Shown: positions 28,746 to 39,400, counted from the stretch's first letter. The stretch is 64,000 nucleotides of DNA from Verrucomicrobiaceae bacterium (GCA_019694165.1 JAIBCL010000004.1:353574-417573); one strand, 5' to 3'. The notes: generated by a model not told the origin, from the letters alone. Numbers and translations: made by a program.

Positions 28746-30425
28746 TCAAATCTCCTCGCGGAAGAATGGGTGCATGAAGGAATCCAGCTCCTCCGCCGCA
28801 CTGGCGATCATGCCGGGATCCTGCGACGCCAGTGCGGACTCAAAGCGATCGAGCAGATTGCTCAGCGCCACGCGAAGATCACCGGACACATCGGCATACA
28901 GCCGCCCGGCCCGCTCGAGACGCGCGCGATTCGCCGGCATCTCGCGCGGATGAATCTTCAGCGGCTGCAGTGCGCGGATGGCGTCTGCGATTTGATCAGG
29001 CGTCATCGTTCCGGGACGCTGCTCGATCACGGCGGTGACCTTCCGGCTCGTGCTCAGAATGGTGACCTCGACTTCGAGGATGCCATTCATGTCATAGGAA
29101 AAGCGCACGTCGATCTGGCCCGGATGCGACTGCCCCGGCCGCGTGCGCAGGCCATTCACCCGCACGTGACCGATGAGCTGATTGTCACGCACCATGCGGC
29201 TCTCGCCTTGATACACTTTGAGCAGGATCTCGTCCTGATCGGGATGAAGCGTATTGAAGATCTCGCTGCGGCTCGTGGGCACCGTCGTGTTGCGATCGAG
29301 AATCGGCGAGAAGAAGCCCGGCTCGATTTTTCCTGGCGCGAGTTGTTTGGAAATATCCACGCCGAGTGTGTGCGGGCAAACATCGGTCAGCACCAGTTCG
29401 CGCACGGCTGCATTTCCAGCGCAGAGAGCCTGTTGAATCGCCGCGCCGAGGGCCACGACACGGTCGGGATCGAGTCGCGTGTCAGGCGTGAGCTTCAAGT
29501 CCTCGACCAGATGCTCGACCACGATCGGCATGCGGCTCGCACCACCCACCATGAGCACGGCGTCGAGCTGCGCCGATGTGATCTGTGCATCGCGGAGCGC
29601 GCGATGCACCACGGGCCGGAGTCGCGCGGTGAGTTCCGCAGTAGCCGAGCGAAAATCCGAGCGCGAGATCGGCGCCTCTTTGCCGGCGATGGCGATGGCC
29701 GAGCGCTCGTCCTTCGTCAGACGGCGCTTCAGTAACTCGACCTGCTCCCGCCAGCGGCCTGCCTGAGTGGCTTCCGGCTTCCAGCCGAACTCTTTTGTCA
29801 GCCACGCAGCCAGCGCGTCGGTGAAATCTTCGCCACCGAGACGACTCTCGCCGGACGAGGCCTTCACTTCGACGACGCCGTCGAAACACTCCAGCACGGT
29901 CACATCGAAGGTGCCGCCGCCGAGGTCGAAGACCATGAGCGTGCTCAGATCATCACGCGCATCATAACCATAGGCCAGCGCGGCGGCGGTCGGCTCATTC
30001 ACGAGTCGCTCAACTCGCAAACCCGCGATCTTCGCAGCCTCGACCGTGGCCTGCCGCTGCTGATCGTGAAAGTAGGCAGGCACGGTGATCACCGCCGTGT
30101 CCACCTGCTTGCCCAGACGCAGTTCGGCGATGCGTTTCATCTCCCGAAGAACGGCGGCGCTGCACTCCACGGGCGTCCAGCGACGACCTCCAAAGCCGTA
30201 AGTCGCCGAGGTGCCCATGTCTCGCTTGAAGAAGGCCCGCCCCGACTGCGGCGCGGTCACGAGCCTGTCCTTTGCCGCACGGCCAACGAGCAGCGTGCCA
30301 TCCTCCGCCACCGCGATCGCCGATGGTGTGAGGTCCTCGCCCAATTCATTCGCAAGCACGCGAGGACCGCCTTCGTCCATCACCGCCACCAGGCTGTTCG
30401 TCGTCCCGAGATCGATTCCAATCAC
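28746..30425 (-). CDS. hscC: HscC-type Hsp70 chaperone
   Basis: 559 residues, the length of E. coli HscC (about 556) and shorter than DnaK because the C-terminal lid is reduced. Start GTG 30425 ([12 protein letters not shown]). ATPase motifs: '[13 protein letters not shown]', 'NEPTAAALAYGYD', '[17 protein letters not shown]', 'MVGGASRMP'; linker 'ELVLTDVCPHTLGV'. It is a specialised Hsp70 that works with J-like membrane proteins rather than DnaJ. The next gene, 3 bp downstream, encodes such a partner. The phosphate and hinge motifs are intact, so it is expected to bind ATP. Confidence 0.93.
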   Translation of the reverse strand: MIGIDLGTTNSLVAVMDEGGPRVLANELGEDLTPSAIAVAEDGTLLVGRAAKDRLVTAPQSGRAFFKRDMGTSATYGFGGRRWTPVECSAAVLREMKRIAELRLGKQVDTAVITVPAYFHDQQRQATVEAAKIAGLRVERLVNEPTAAALAYGYDARDDLSTLMVFDLGGGTFDVTVLECFDGVVEVKASSGESRLGGEDFTDALAAWLTKEFGWKPEATQAGRWREQVELLKRRLTKDERSAIAIAGKEAPISRSDFRSATAELTARLRPVVHRALRDAQITSAQLDAVLMVGGASRMPIVVEHLVEDLKLTPDTRLDPDRVVALGAAIQQALCAGNAAVRELVLTDVCPHTLGVDISKQLAPGKIEPGFFSPILDRNTTVPTSRSEIFNTLHPDQDEILLKVYQGESRMVRDNQLIGHVRVNGLRTRPGQSHPGQIDVRFSYDMNGILEVEVTILSTSRKVTAVIEQRPGTMTPDQIADAIRALQPLKIHPREMPANRARLERAGRLYADVSGDLRVALSNLLDRFESALASQDPGMIASAAEELDSFMHPFFREEI

Positions 30426-30484
30426 GCGACTGGTTTATCCGAATTCTTGCCGGAAAGGCGAGCAGAATTTTGCAGTCGCTGAGG

Positions 30485-31261
30485 CTATTCTTTGAAATCC
30501 GTGTCCGGCGCGGCGAGGTCGATCTCTCTTATCCACGCATTGCGGTAGCGGATGTCGTGGCCTTCGCACTGGAGCTTGAGGCCCTGCGGCGTGTCGGTGA
30601 TGCCTTTGCCGCCTTCGTTGCCGCCGTCCACGCCGGAGTTTGGGCCGCCCCAGACTTTCTGGATCTTCACATTCGTGTGGACCTTTTTGCCGTTAAAGAA
30701 CATCGACACCAAGGGCTGCTCGACGAGCTTGCCGTCTTTGAATCGCGCGGCGCGGAAGGTGATGTCGTAGGCGTTCCATTTGCCGATGCCGTTGAAGGCA
30801 TCGTAGGGCGAGTCGGTCTCGTTGATGACTGCGCCCATGCCATGCTTCGTCTTCACACCTTCCTGTATTTGGATCTCGAAGCGGTTCTGTAAATACACGC
30901 CGCTGTTGCCGCCTGGTTTCATGACGAGGAACTCGATGTGGAGCCGGAAATCGCGATACGGCTTCTTCGTCACGATGTCCGCCGCGCCGTATTTGCCACC
31001 GTCGGCCGCGCGGTCGTCCGTCATGAGGCAGGTGCCGCCATCGACCGGGTCCTCGACGATCTTCCACTTGATCGGCATCGAGGAGGCAAAGCGCGGGCCC
31101 TCCCAGTAGATCCACTTTTCATCAAGCGTCTGTCGCGTGCCATCGACGATCACTTCGGCACCGGGGATGGGTTTCGCGCCGATGCCGATTGTGTCGGCTG
31201 CGGGGGAATGGATCGAGATCGCGAGGCAGGAGGCGAGACTGAGAAGCGTGCGTGATTTCAT
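30485..31261 (-). CDS. DUF1080 secreted protein
   Basis: 258 residues from ATG 31261, with a Sec signal (MKSRTLLSLASCLAISIHSPA). The domain has 'FRLHIEFLVMKPGGNSGVYL', the most conserved stretch of DUF1080, and 'FEIQIQEG'; the end 'HDIRYRNAWIREI' is typical. It differs from the DUF1080 protein at 1449-2156 in its ~50-residue N-terminal stretch before the jelly roll. It is probably a periplasmic glycoside or keto-sugar hydrolase; the substrate is unknown. It is divergent from the small gene at 31316, with 54 bp between starts. Confidence 0.86.
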   Translation of the reverse strand: MKSRTLLSLASCLAISIHSPAADTIGIGAKPIPGAEVIVDGTRQTLDEKWIYWEGPRFASSMPIKWKIVEDPVDGGTCLMTDDRAADGGKYGAADIVTKKPYRDFRLHIEFLVMKPGGNSGVYLQNRFEIQIQEGVKTKHGMGAVINETDSPYDAFNGIGKWNAYDITFRAARFKDGKLVEQPLVSMFFNGKKVHTNVKIQKVWGGPNSGVDGGNEGGKGITDTPQGLKLQCEGHDIRYRNAWIREIDLAAPDTDFKE

Positions 31262-31315
31262 GCGGTGAAGACAAACGCGCTGGCCCGCAGCATCATGCAC
31301 GGCTACTCTCGCACC

Positions 31316-31504
31316 ATGAAACTGAAACTGCGGCAGGGACAAATTTGGAAGAAGGACGAACAGCTCATCCGCATCGTCCATCTGGAGCGCCTGAGTGTGG
31401 ACTACAAGCTGATCAAGGACATGGAGACCCGGGAAGGCACTCACCTGACGGCGACGAAGAAGGAATTCTGCCGGCTGATCAAAGGGGCGGAGCTGCTGCC
31501 GTAA
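31316..31504 (+). CDS. Small conserved-looking basic protein (62 aa)
   Basis: 62 residues from ATG 31316 (MKLKLRQGQIWK); the frame is open to 31265 but those codons look like leader. It is Lys-rich with alternating strand-like segments: 'QLIRIVHLERLSVDYKLI' and 'THLTATKKEFCRLIKGAELLP'. It has no signal, membrane span or known motif. The 'KGQIW' plus 'E/R..V.Y' layout resembles small SH3-like barrels, but this is a guess. Codon pattern and clean spacing on both sides favour a real gene. Confidence 0.55.
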   Translation: MKLKLRQGQIWKKDEQLIRIVHLERLSVDYKLIKDMETREGTHLTATKKEFCRLIKGAELLP

Positions 31505-31624
31505 CAGGCGACCATCAGCGCGCGTGATGATGGGGCGGCGCGGGTTCCTGGCGCGGACGCCGTGCGCGAAGGGGGCGGACGGGATGGTTGCGAGCCGGGA
31601 TGGACTCGCCTACTCTCGCCGCCC

Positions 31625-32398
31625 ATGAACATGCACCCTCTCTTCAATCTCACTGGCAAATGCGCGCTCGTCACCGGCGGGAGCAAAGGACTCGGCAAGG
31701 CGATGGCACGCGGCTTCGCGGAGGCGGGCGCGGATGTTTTCATCTCCAGCCGCCACGAAGACGAACTGAAGAAGGCGGCGAAGGAGATCGGCGCGGGACT
31801 CGACGTGCGCGTCGAATGGATGGCCGCGGACATGGTGAAGCGCGCGCAGGTGAAGAAGCTCGCCGCCGCCGCCGTGAAGCGCCTCGGCAAGATCGACATC
31901 CTCGTGAACAACGCCGGATCCAACCAGCCGCAGGCCATTGATGAAATCACGGACGAGGCGTGGGACCGCATCATTGAGCTGGACCTCACGAGCTGCATGG
32001 CGCTCACGCGCTGCCTCGTGCCCGGAATGAAGGAGCGGAAGTGGGGCCGGGTGATTCACATCTCGTCCGTGCTCGGCGTCGGCTCGAAGGAGAAGCGCAA
32101 CGTGTACTCCGCGTGCAAGTCCGGCCTGATCGGCATGGCAAAGGCCAGCGCGCTCGATCTCGGGCACCACGGCATCACGGTGAACTGCATCTGCCCCGGC
32201 CCGTTCATGACTGACCTGCCGATGAGCCTGCTCAGCAAAAAGGAGAAGAAGCAGTTTTCCGATCGCACCGCCCTTGGCCGCTGGGGCCAGCCTCGGGAGC
32301 TGGCGGGTCCCGCGCTCATGCTCGCGAGCGATGCCGGCAGCTACATCACGGGCGAAGCGCTGCTGGTGGATGGCGGGGCGTTCGCAAGGGCGCTCTGA
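31625..32398 (+). CDS. SDR family oxidoreductase
   Basis: 257 residues from ATG 31625. Classical SDR: cofactor loop T17-G-G-S-K-G-L-G24, 'NNAG' at 95-98, catalytic S147/S148, Y161 and K165 ('YSACK'), and the late 'PGPFMTDLP' loop. The sequence 'NLTGKCALVTGGSKGLGKAMA' and the C-terminal 'YITGEALLVDGG' recall gluconate 5-dehydrogenase and glucose dehydrogenase-like members. It is cytosolic and NAD(P)-dependent; the substrate is not deducible. It stands alone between the 62-residue gene and the convergent PVC haem gene. Confidence 0.9.
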   Translation: MNMHPLFNLTGKCALVTGGSKGLGKAMARGFAEAGADVFISSRHEDELKKAAKEIGAGLDVRVEWMAADMVKRAQVKKLAAAAVKRLGKIDILVNNAGSNQPQAIDEITDEAWDRIIELDLTSCMALTRCLVPGMKERKWGRVIHISSVLGVGSKEKRNVYSACKSGLIGMAKASALDLGHHGITVNCICPGPFMTDLPMSLLSKKEKKQFSDRTALGRWGQPRELAGPALMLASDAGSYITGEALLVDGGAFARAL

Positions 32399-32416
32399 GG
32401 CCGGGGTCCAGTGCGT

Positions 32417-32473
32417 CAGTGTTCAGTTGCCAGTGAAACGCGTTCCCACACGCGCAACGAAGACCGAACACTG
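32417..32473. repeat. Word-type inverted repeat between convergent genes
   Basis: CAGTGTTC (32417-32424) pairs with GAACACTG (32466-32473). Neighbouring words GTTCAG, CAGTG, CTGAAGACTGAATAC are of the same low-complexity style as the heptads at 25389-25423. It lies in the 102-base gap between the SDR gene and the PVC haem gene, and could act as a weak bidirectional terminator. Confidence 0.5.
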
Positions 32474-32500
32474 AAGACTGAATACTTCCGGCACTCCGCT

Positions 32501-35122
32501 TCATTTCCGCTGCGAGAGAAACGCGACGAGATCGCGCAGTTCCTCGTCGGTGAGTTTCGTCACCAGTCCCTCGGGCATGATGGAGGTCGGGAGGCGCTCG
32601 CGCTTCACGATGTCGTCGATCTTGATCTCGAAGGTCTTTCCCGTCAGGTCGGCATAGAGGTGGGTGCCGCCGCGCTCGGTGAGTTCGAAGCCGGTGCGCG
32701 TCTGTCCATCGGCGGTGGTGATGACAAAGGTCTCCCACTGCGGCGCGACATTGCGGTTCGGCTGGAGAAGCGATTCGAGAATGTAGTCCTTTTCCGTGGC
32801 GTCGCTGATGTGGGTGAGGTTCGGTCCGGCAGGGCTGCCCAGGCCGTCCATGCGGTGGCAGGTGGCGCAGGCTCCGAGGCGCGGGGAGGCGAAGACGCGG
32901 CGGCCATTCTCGATGTCGGCATCACCGGGCAGGTTGTGCAGATAGGCGTTCCAGGCGTTCGTATTGGTGAAGTCCACGGGCCGCTGCGCACCGTAATGCA
33001 GGCCGCCGACGACGCGCGCAGCCAGCGGCTTGAGATCGGGTTTGGCGAGGCTCTTGAGCACGACCTGCTGGTCCCGGGTGAGATCAATGCCCTGCAGGGC
33101 CTGTAATGCCGCTTTCTGAAGCGCGGGTTCCGAGCCGCGGGCGATGTCGAGCACGGCGGTCTTGTCCTCTTCCTTGATTTCCAGATGAACGAGCGCGGCG
33201 GCGCGCGTGGGGAAGGTCTGCTGGTTGTCGTTGAAAATCTTGCGCAGCAGCGGTTGGCGGGCGGGGTCGCGCTGGAGGCCGAGGAGATGCACCAGCCAGG
33301 TTCGTTCGTCCTTGTCCCCTGCGGCGATGAGGGACTCGATCTCGGCCACGCTGAGGTTGCGGTCGCGGTCAGGCAGGATGTCGAGCGCCAGACGTCGGCG
33401 GGCGGGCTTCGCGGCGGGGTCGGTGATGTCCTTCTTCAAGTGCTGGACGAGGTCTGCTTCGGAAGCTGAATCGGACTCGAGCCGGACCAGCGTGGTGAGC
33501 GCTGCGTAGTAAACCTCGGGCGTGGTGGTCGGGTCGTCGAGGAGGTGGGAGACTTTGGATTTGTACTGCTCGATGCGCTCGTCGCTGACCCAGTGCAGGG
33601 CGAGAAGGGTGACACGCGGATCGGTGTCGGAGAGGCATTTTCCGAGGTGGAAGACGAGGTCCTCCGGCAGCTTGTCCGACGGGATGCCTTCGTGGCCGGC
33701 ACCTGCGCGCACGGCGAGGAGCAGGCCGGCGCGTTGGAGGGGATCCGCCAGTTGCATCTCGAGCATCTGCTTCACGAGAATGGCTTCGTGGGAGAGACGC
33801 TGCACGACGGCGGAGAACAGAAACGGCTGCTTCAGGGAGAGGCCGCCGAGTGCATCCTCCAGCGTGGGCGGCTCCCCGCCCACGATCCGCTCAAAGAGTT
33901 CCGCCGAGCGCGTCCGCGGGTACGCATTGGCGGGCGATTCGTCGAGCTTCCGCGGCTTCTTGGCAGAGATGCGCCACACCCGGCCGGTGCCGTGGAGTTC
34001 GTAGCTGCGCTTCACCCAGTCGCTCACATAGAGAGCGCCATCCGGCGACACTGCAAACGCTACGGGCCGGAACTCCGCGCCGCCCTGGCAGAGGATTCTC
34101 CGCTCGCCTTTGAAAGTGGCGTCCGCAGGCCGGAGCTGCCAGCTCTCGATCCGGTGGTCCGCCCACGAGGCGACGAGCAGCGAGCGGTGCCACGCGTCCG
34201 GCAGTCCGCGGAACTCCGCCGCGCCCGGCGGCGTGTAGCAGATCACGTCGCACGGTGCCTCGCCAGTCCCTCCCAGCATCGGCAGCGTGCCGATGCGCCG
34301 GCCGTTCCATGACACAAAGGGATGCAGGCCGCTGCGTCCATAGCGGAACTGGTAGCCGTAGTCCCCGCCTTCCACGATGTGCAGCAACCGGCACGGCGGG
34401 CTGGAGTCGGGATCGTTGTCAGTGGCGAAGACATTGCCCCACGGATCGCAGCACACGCCGAAGGCATTCCAAAATCCGGTGGCCACGCGACGCAACTGCT
34501 TCCCCTCCGGCGTGAAGTGCCAGATGTCTCCTCCTTCGCCCTGGCCGCTGAGGCTGGTGCCGTCCGTGCCATTGAGCGTGTAGGCCGCGCCGAGATTCTC
34601 GCCCATGCCGAGATACACGCCACCCTTCGGATCGAAGGCGATGCCCGAGAGGCCGTTGTGCGGATACTTCCCCTCGGAATCCATCCAGATGAGCTTGCGG
34701 TCGATCTTGTCAGGCCGCCCGTCGCCATTCTCGTCACGCAGGCGCAGCACTTCATTGCGGGTGGACAAGTAGAGTGCTCCGTCGGGATGAGTGGCGATGT
34801 CCATCGTCATGTCGGTCTCGCCGAAGATGACCTCGCGGTTGTCGGCCTTGCCATCGCCGTCGGTATCCCGCAGCCACACGATCTGATCGTGCTCCGGCCC
34901 CTTCCAATCTTTTGGCCGGAAATGCGTGTGGCTCTCGATCACCAGCAGACGTCCCGCCTTGTCGAAGGTCATGCCGATGGGCTGCTGGATAAGCGGCTCG
35001 CTGGCGAAAAGCTCGACTTGCAGCGCGGGATCATCGACCACGGGCGGCGTGACTTCCGCCGCTGCCACGGAGATGGCGAGCAGCAGCGATGGCGACAACC
35101 GGAAAAAGCGGATGATGTGCAT
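32501..35122 (-). CDS. PVC-type haem-binding membrane-bound dehydrogenase, full length
   Basis: 873 residues from ATG 35122 with a signal peptide (to about residue 25, ending AAA). Residues ~40-430 form a propeller with calcium-type loops (DTDGDGKAD, DENGDGRPD) and 'GIAFDPKGGVYLGMGENLGAAY'. Residues ~480-720 are HEAT-like helices. A C-terminal cytochrome c domain carries C752-A-T-C-H756 and likely ligand M849 ('SIMPEGL'). This is the standard PVC three-part layout and the full-length counterpart of the gene cut at base 1. It is periplasmic; the dehydrogenase substrate is unknown, and sugars are only inferred from the propeller. A frame extension to 35392 lacks a signal and is rejected. Confidence 0.92.
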   Translation of the reverse strand: MHIIRFFRLSPSLLLAISVAAAEVTPPVVDDPALQVELFASEPLIQQPIGMTFDKAGRLLVIESHTHFRPKDWKGPEHDQIVWLRDTDGDGKADNREVIFGETDMTMDIATHPDGALYLSTRNEVLRLRDENGDGRPDKIDRKLIWMDSEGKYPHNGLSGIAFDPKGGVYLGMGENLGAAYTLNGTDGTSLSGQGEGGDIWHFTPEGKQLRRVATGFWNAFGVCCDPWGNVFATDNDPDSSPPCRLLHIVEGGDYGYQFRYGRSGLHPFVSWNGRRIGTLPMLGGTGEAPCDVICYTPPGAAEFRGLPDAWHRSLLVASWADHRIESWQLRPADATFKGERRILCQGGAEFRPVAFAVSPDGALYVSDWVKRSYELHGTGRVWRISAKKPRKLDESPANAYPRTRSAELFERIVGGEPPTLEDALGGLSLKQPFLFSAVVQRLSHEAILVKQMLEMQLADPLQRAGLLLAVRAGAGHEGIPSDKLPEDLVFHLGKCLSDTDPRVTLLALHWVSDERIEQYKSKVSHLLDDPTTTPEVYYAALTTLVRLESDSASEADLVQHLKKDITDPAAKPARRRLALDILPDRDRNLSVAEIESLIAAGDKDERTWLVHLLGLQRDPARQPLLRKIFNDNQQTFPTRAAALVHLEIKEEDKTAVLDIARGSEPALQKAALQALQGIDLTRDQQVVLKSLAKPDLKPLAARVVGGLHYGAQRPVDFTNTNAWNAYLHNLPGDADIENGRRVFASPRLGACATCHRMDGLGSPAGPNLTHISDATEKDYILESLLQPNRNVAPQWETFVITTADGQTRTGFELTERGGTHLYADLTGKTFEIKIDDIVKRERLPTSIMPEGLVTKLTDEELRDLVAFLSQRK

Positions 35123-35399
35123 GACGGTGAATGGCGGATGGGACGGTCCGTCGCCACTCTCGCAGTCGCCCCCGTGTTGGCAAAGAAGAAATCGGGTGCC
35201 GGGACCGCTCAGATGCGGTTTGGAGATCGCTGTTTCACGGCACCCTCCAGTCTGTCGGCACGATGAACACGATTCGTGGCCGGGGCAAAATCCGGAACTG
35301 CGAAACCGCAGACGTAAAACCGGAACGGCGCTCACCAAACAATCCGCAGCTCCGCCCGTGAGATGAAAGGGCTGTCCATGCTGCGCCGTCACTCAGGGC

Positions 35400-36371
35400 A
35401 TGAACTCGCTGCTGCTCCGTCTCCAGTCGTCCGCCTTTCGTCCTGCCTCGCTCTTTGTCCCGATGCTCTGCATGACAGCGTTTTGTGCCACTGCGGGCGC
35501 GCAGACCACCGGAAAACAGCCGCCGCAGAAAAAGCCCGCCGTGAAACTCACGGACATGGCACCCAGAGTGACGGACATCGTCTTCAAGAAGACGCCGCAG
35601 GGCGATCTGTCGCTGCACATCTGCTCGCCGGCGGATGCAAAGCCGGCGGACAGGCGGCCGGCCATCGTTTTCTTCTTCGGCGGCGGGTGGAAGAATGGCA
35701 ACTACACCCAGTTCGTGCCGCAGGCGGAGTACTTCGCCAGCCGCGGGCTCGTGTGCGCCTGCGCGGACTACCGCATCGCTTCCATTCACAAGACCACACC
35801 CGACAAGTGCGTGGAAGATGCCAAGAGCGCCATGCGCTGGATGCGAGGGCACGCCGCCGAACTCGGTGTGAATTCCGGGAAGGTCATCGCCAGTGGTGGC
35901 TCGGCGGGCGGCCATCTTGCCGCCGCAACATGGCTGGTGCCTGGCTTCGAAGCTGCCGAAGACGACAAAAGCATCTCGTGCAAGCCGGATGCGCTTGTTC
36001 TCTTCAATCCCGCGCTGAACCTCACGAACATCGGCGGCGCGGAAATCCCGGACGCGAACGGCAGGAACATCGCCAAGGAAATCTCGCCCACGCTTTTCCT
36101 CACGAAGGAGGCGCCACCTGCTATCCTCTTCTTTGGCACCGCCGACAAACTCGGCGAGCATGGTCGCGAGTATGTGACCAAGGCGAAGGAACTCGGCGTG
36201 CACGCCGAACTCTGGACCGCCGACGGCATGGGCCACGGCTTTTTCAACCGGTCGCCATGGACTGAAGTCACAGTGCGGAAGGCGGACGAGTTTCTCGCCT
36301 CGCTCGGCTATGTGACCGGCGAACCAACGCTCAAGCTGCCCGAGGGCGCGCCCTCATTGAAACAGGATTGA
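35400..36371 (+). CDS. Alpha/beta hydrolase (HSL/esterase-like), secreted
   Basis: 323 residues with an N-terminal signal segment (~18-34). The nucleophile elbow is G166-G-S168-A-G-G. The oxyanion region is 'VFFFGGGW' (90-97), an HGGG variant with the His replaced. The acid is probably the Asp in 'FGTADKLGE' and the base the His in 'GMGHGFFNR'. Such esterases in PVC bacteria are often encoded with sulfatases and DUF1501 genes and may act on acylated polysaccharides, but the substrate is unknown. It lies about 100 bp before the DUF1549 gene on the same strand. Confidence 0.88.
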   Translation: MNSLLLRLQSSAFRPASLFVPMLCMTAFCATAGAQTTGKQPPQKKPAVKLTDMAPRVTDIVFKKTPQGDLSLHICSPADAKPADRRPAIVFFFGGGWKNGNYTQFVPQAEYFASRGLVCACADYRIASIHKTTPDKCVEDAKSAMRWMRGHAAELGVNSGKVIASGGSAGGHLAAATWLVPGFEAAEDDKSISCKPDALVLFNPALNLTNIGGAEIPDANGRNIAKEISPTLFLTKEAPPAILFFGTADKLGEHGREYVTKAKELGVHAELWTADGMGHGFFNRSPWTEVTVRKADEFLASLGYVTGEPTLKLPEGAPSLKQD

Positions 36372-36475
36372 GCCAGGAAGGAACAACCGGGGACACAAAT
36401 CCCGGCCTCGCGTGACGCACCCCTTCTTGGAGGCGGCAACAACGCCGCAGGCCGTTTCGTTTTCTTTTCACCCCC

Positions 36476-39400
36476 ATGTTCCGCCAACTGCTTCTTTCCG
36501 CTGGTATCCTGCTCGGAATGCCTGCCCTCGCGGCGACACCGCAGCAGACCGAGTTCTTCGAGAACAAGATCCGCCCCGTGCTCGCGCACAACTGCTACGA
36601 GTGCCACAGCGAAGCAGGCAAGAAGAAGGGAGGTCTGCTGCTCGACTCGCGTCCCGGCTGGCAGGCGGGCGGCGAAAGCGGCAAGGCCATCATTCCTGGT
36701 GACGCTAAGAACAGCCTGTTGATCAAGTCCATCCGCCATGTCGATGACGACCTGAAGATGCCCAAGGACGGCGCGAAGTTCACCGATCAAGTCATCGCCG
36801 ACTTCGCGAAGTGGATCAACGACGGTGCCTTCGATCCTCGCGACAAGGCTCCCACGAAGGATGAACTCGCGAAGGCCACCGACTGGAAGAAGGTTCTCGA
36901 ATCGCGCAAGGACTGGTGGTGCATGAGGCTGATCGAAAATTCGAAACTCGAAATTCGAGACTCGATCAATCCGGTGGATCAATTCATCGATGCCAAGCTC
37001 AAGGAGCAAGGCATCACTCCAGCCGCGAAGGCTGACGATGCAACGATCATCCGTCGCCTTCACTATGTGCTCACCGGATTGCCTCCGAGCGTAGGCGATT
37101 TTGAGATCTCAAATATCAAATCTCAAATCGACGCGCTCCTCGCCAGTCCTCGCTTCGGCGAAACCTGGGCGCGACACTTCATGGACATCGTGCGCTACGC
37201 CGAGTCGCACGGCAGCGAAGGCGACTCGCCGATCCCCTATGCGTGGCGCTATCGCGACTACCTGATCCGCGCCTTCAACAGCAACCTGCCATATCCGCAG
37301 CTCGTGCGCGAATCTCTGGCAGGCGATCTTTTGCCGCAGCCGCGCATCCTCAATGGCATCAACGAAAGCGCGCTCGGCATCGCGCAATTGCGTATGGTGC
37401 TGCACGGCTTCTCGCCCGTCGATTCGCTCGATGAAATGCTCACGTTCACCGACAACCAGATCGACACGGTGAGCAAAGCCTTCCTAGCCCAGACGGTGAG
37501 CTGCGCACGCTGCCACAACCACAAGTTTGATGCGATCAGCCAGACCGACTTCTACTCACTCTACGGCATCTTCACGAGCACTCACCCCGCGGTGATTGAC
37601 GTGAGCCGTGCCGATGACGGAGCCATCCGCGCGGAGATGCAGTCCTTGAAAAAGGAACTGCGCAGCGTGGTCGGGAAGGCTTGGCTGGCTGCATTGGAAA
37701 AGACAGAAGGGGCCAAAGGGACAACCAAGGACGAGTCCCTTCCGTCCTCCGAGTCCTTTCCGTCCCTTTCATGGTTCTCATCTGGCAAAGGCGTCAACGC
37801 GCAGCCGACGCCCGCCGGTGAGTTCAGTGTCGCCACTGATGGCACGCAGATCATCTCACGCATTCATCCACGCGGCTGGTTCTCGGACACGGTCTCCACC
37901 AAAGACGCCGCCGTGCTCGTCTCGCCGCGCATGGTGAATCCGGGCGGCACGTTGTGGGTTCGTTGCGCGGGCAGCAACGGTGCACGCGCGCGTTACATCG
38001 TGCAGAACTACCCGCGCACCGGCACGATTCACAAAGCCATCTCCTTCGCCTCCGGCAAAGACGAGTCACTCGCGTGGCGCTCGCTCGATCTCGAATACTG
38101 GAAGGGCGACGAGATCTTCATCCAATGCACCACCGTCGCCGACATGCCTGCGGAGACGAAGCTCGACGAGCCCTCTTGGTTCGGCATCACCGACTGGCAG
38201 ATCGTTCCCAAAGACGGTCCCGTGCCGCCGTTGCCCAAGCCTGCGACGAATGCCCACGCCGCCGTTCAAGCATGGATCAACGGCACAATCACCAGCGCGC
38301 AAGCTGAGTTGCTAGATCAACTACTGCGCGATGGCAAGCTGCCCAACGACCGTCGCAAGATCACCGAAGCCGATCCACTGCTAGCCAAGTATCGCGTGCT
38401 GGAGAATCGTTTGCCCGCACCGATTCGTGCGCCCGGCGTGATGGAGGCCGATGCGACGGATCGCGCCTTGTTCGTGCAGGGCAATCACAAGAACCCCAGC
38501 GAGATCGTGCCGCGTCGCTTTCTCGAAGCGCTTGATCCCAAGCCCTACAACTCGAAGCAAAGCGGTCGCCTCGAACTCGCGAACAGCATCGCCGACCTGA
38601 AGTCGAACCCGCTCACCGCACGCGTCATGGTGAACCGCATCTGGCATCATGTCTTCGGTCGCGGCATCGTCAGCACCGTCGATAACTTCGGTCGTCTCGG
38701 CGAACTGCCCACGCATCCCGAACTGCTCGACTACCTCGCACAGCGCTTCATCGACAGCGGCGGCGACATCAAGGCGATGATCCAATTGCTTGTGTCGTCC
38801 GATGCCTTCCAGCGCAGCGACAAAGCCCCTGAAGGCGCAAGCGTGAAGGACCCGGACAACAAGTTACTCAGTCACTGGACCGTGCGCCGCCTTGAAGCCG
38901 AAGCCATTCGCGACTCGATGCTGCAACTCACCGGCAAGCTCGATCTCACGATGGGAGGCGAGAGCGTGGGCGGCGGCGACATGCGACGCAGCGTGTATGT
39001 GAAGGTCGTGCGCAACAGCCTCGATCCTTTCCTCACCGTGTTCGACGCGCCTGTGCCCAGCGGCACTCGCGGCAAGCGCGATGTGACCAACGTCCCCGCT
39101 CAATCACTCACGATGCTCAACGATCCGAAGGTGCAGAAGTGGGCGAAGGAATGGGGCAACCGTGCGAAGGGCGATGAAGCCAGTCGTGTGAAGCAAATGT
39201 TTGACGAAGCCTTCGGTCGCCAGCCCAATGACAAGGAGCTGCGCGGCAGCATCGCCTTCGTTCAAAGCAGTGCCCATGCCAGTGACGCCCAACGCAGTGA
39301 ACTCGCGAAACTCGAAGCCAAGGTCAAAGCGTTGCGCGATGACATTGAGCAAACGCTCGGACCTGTGCGTGACCGCTTATCGAAAGAGCGTCATGCGACG

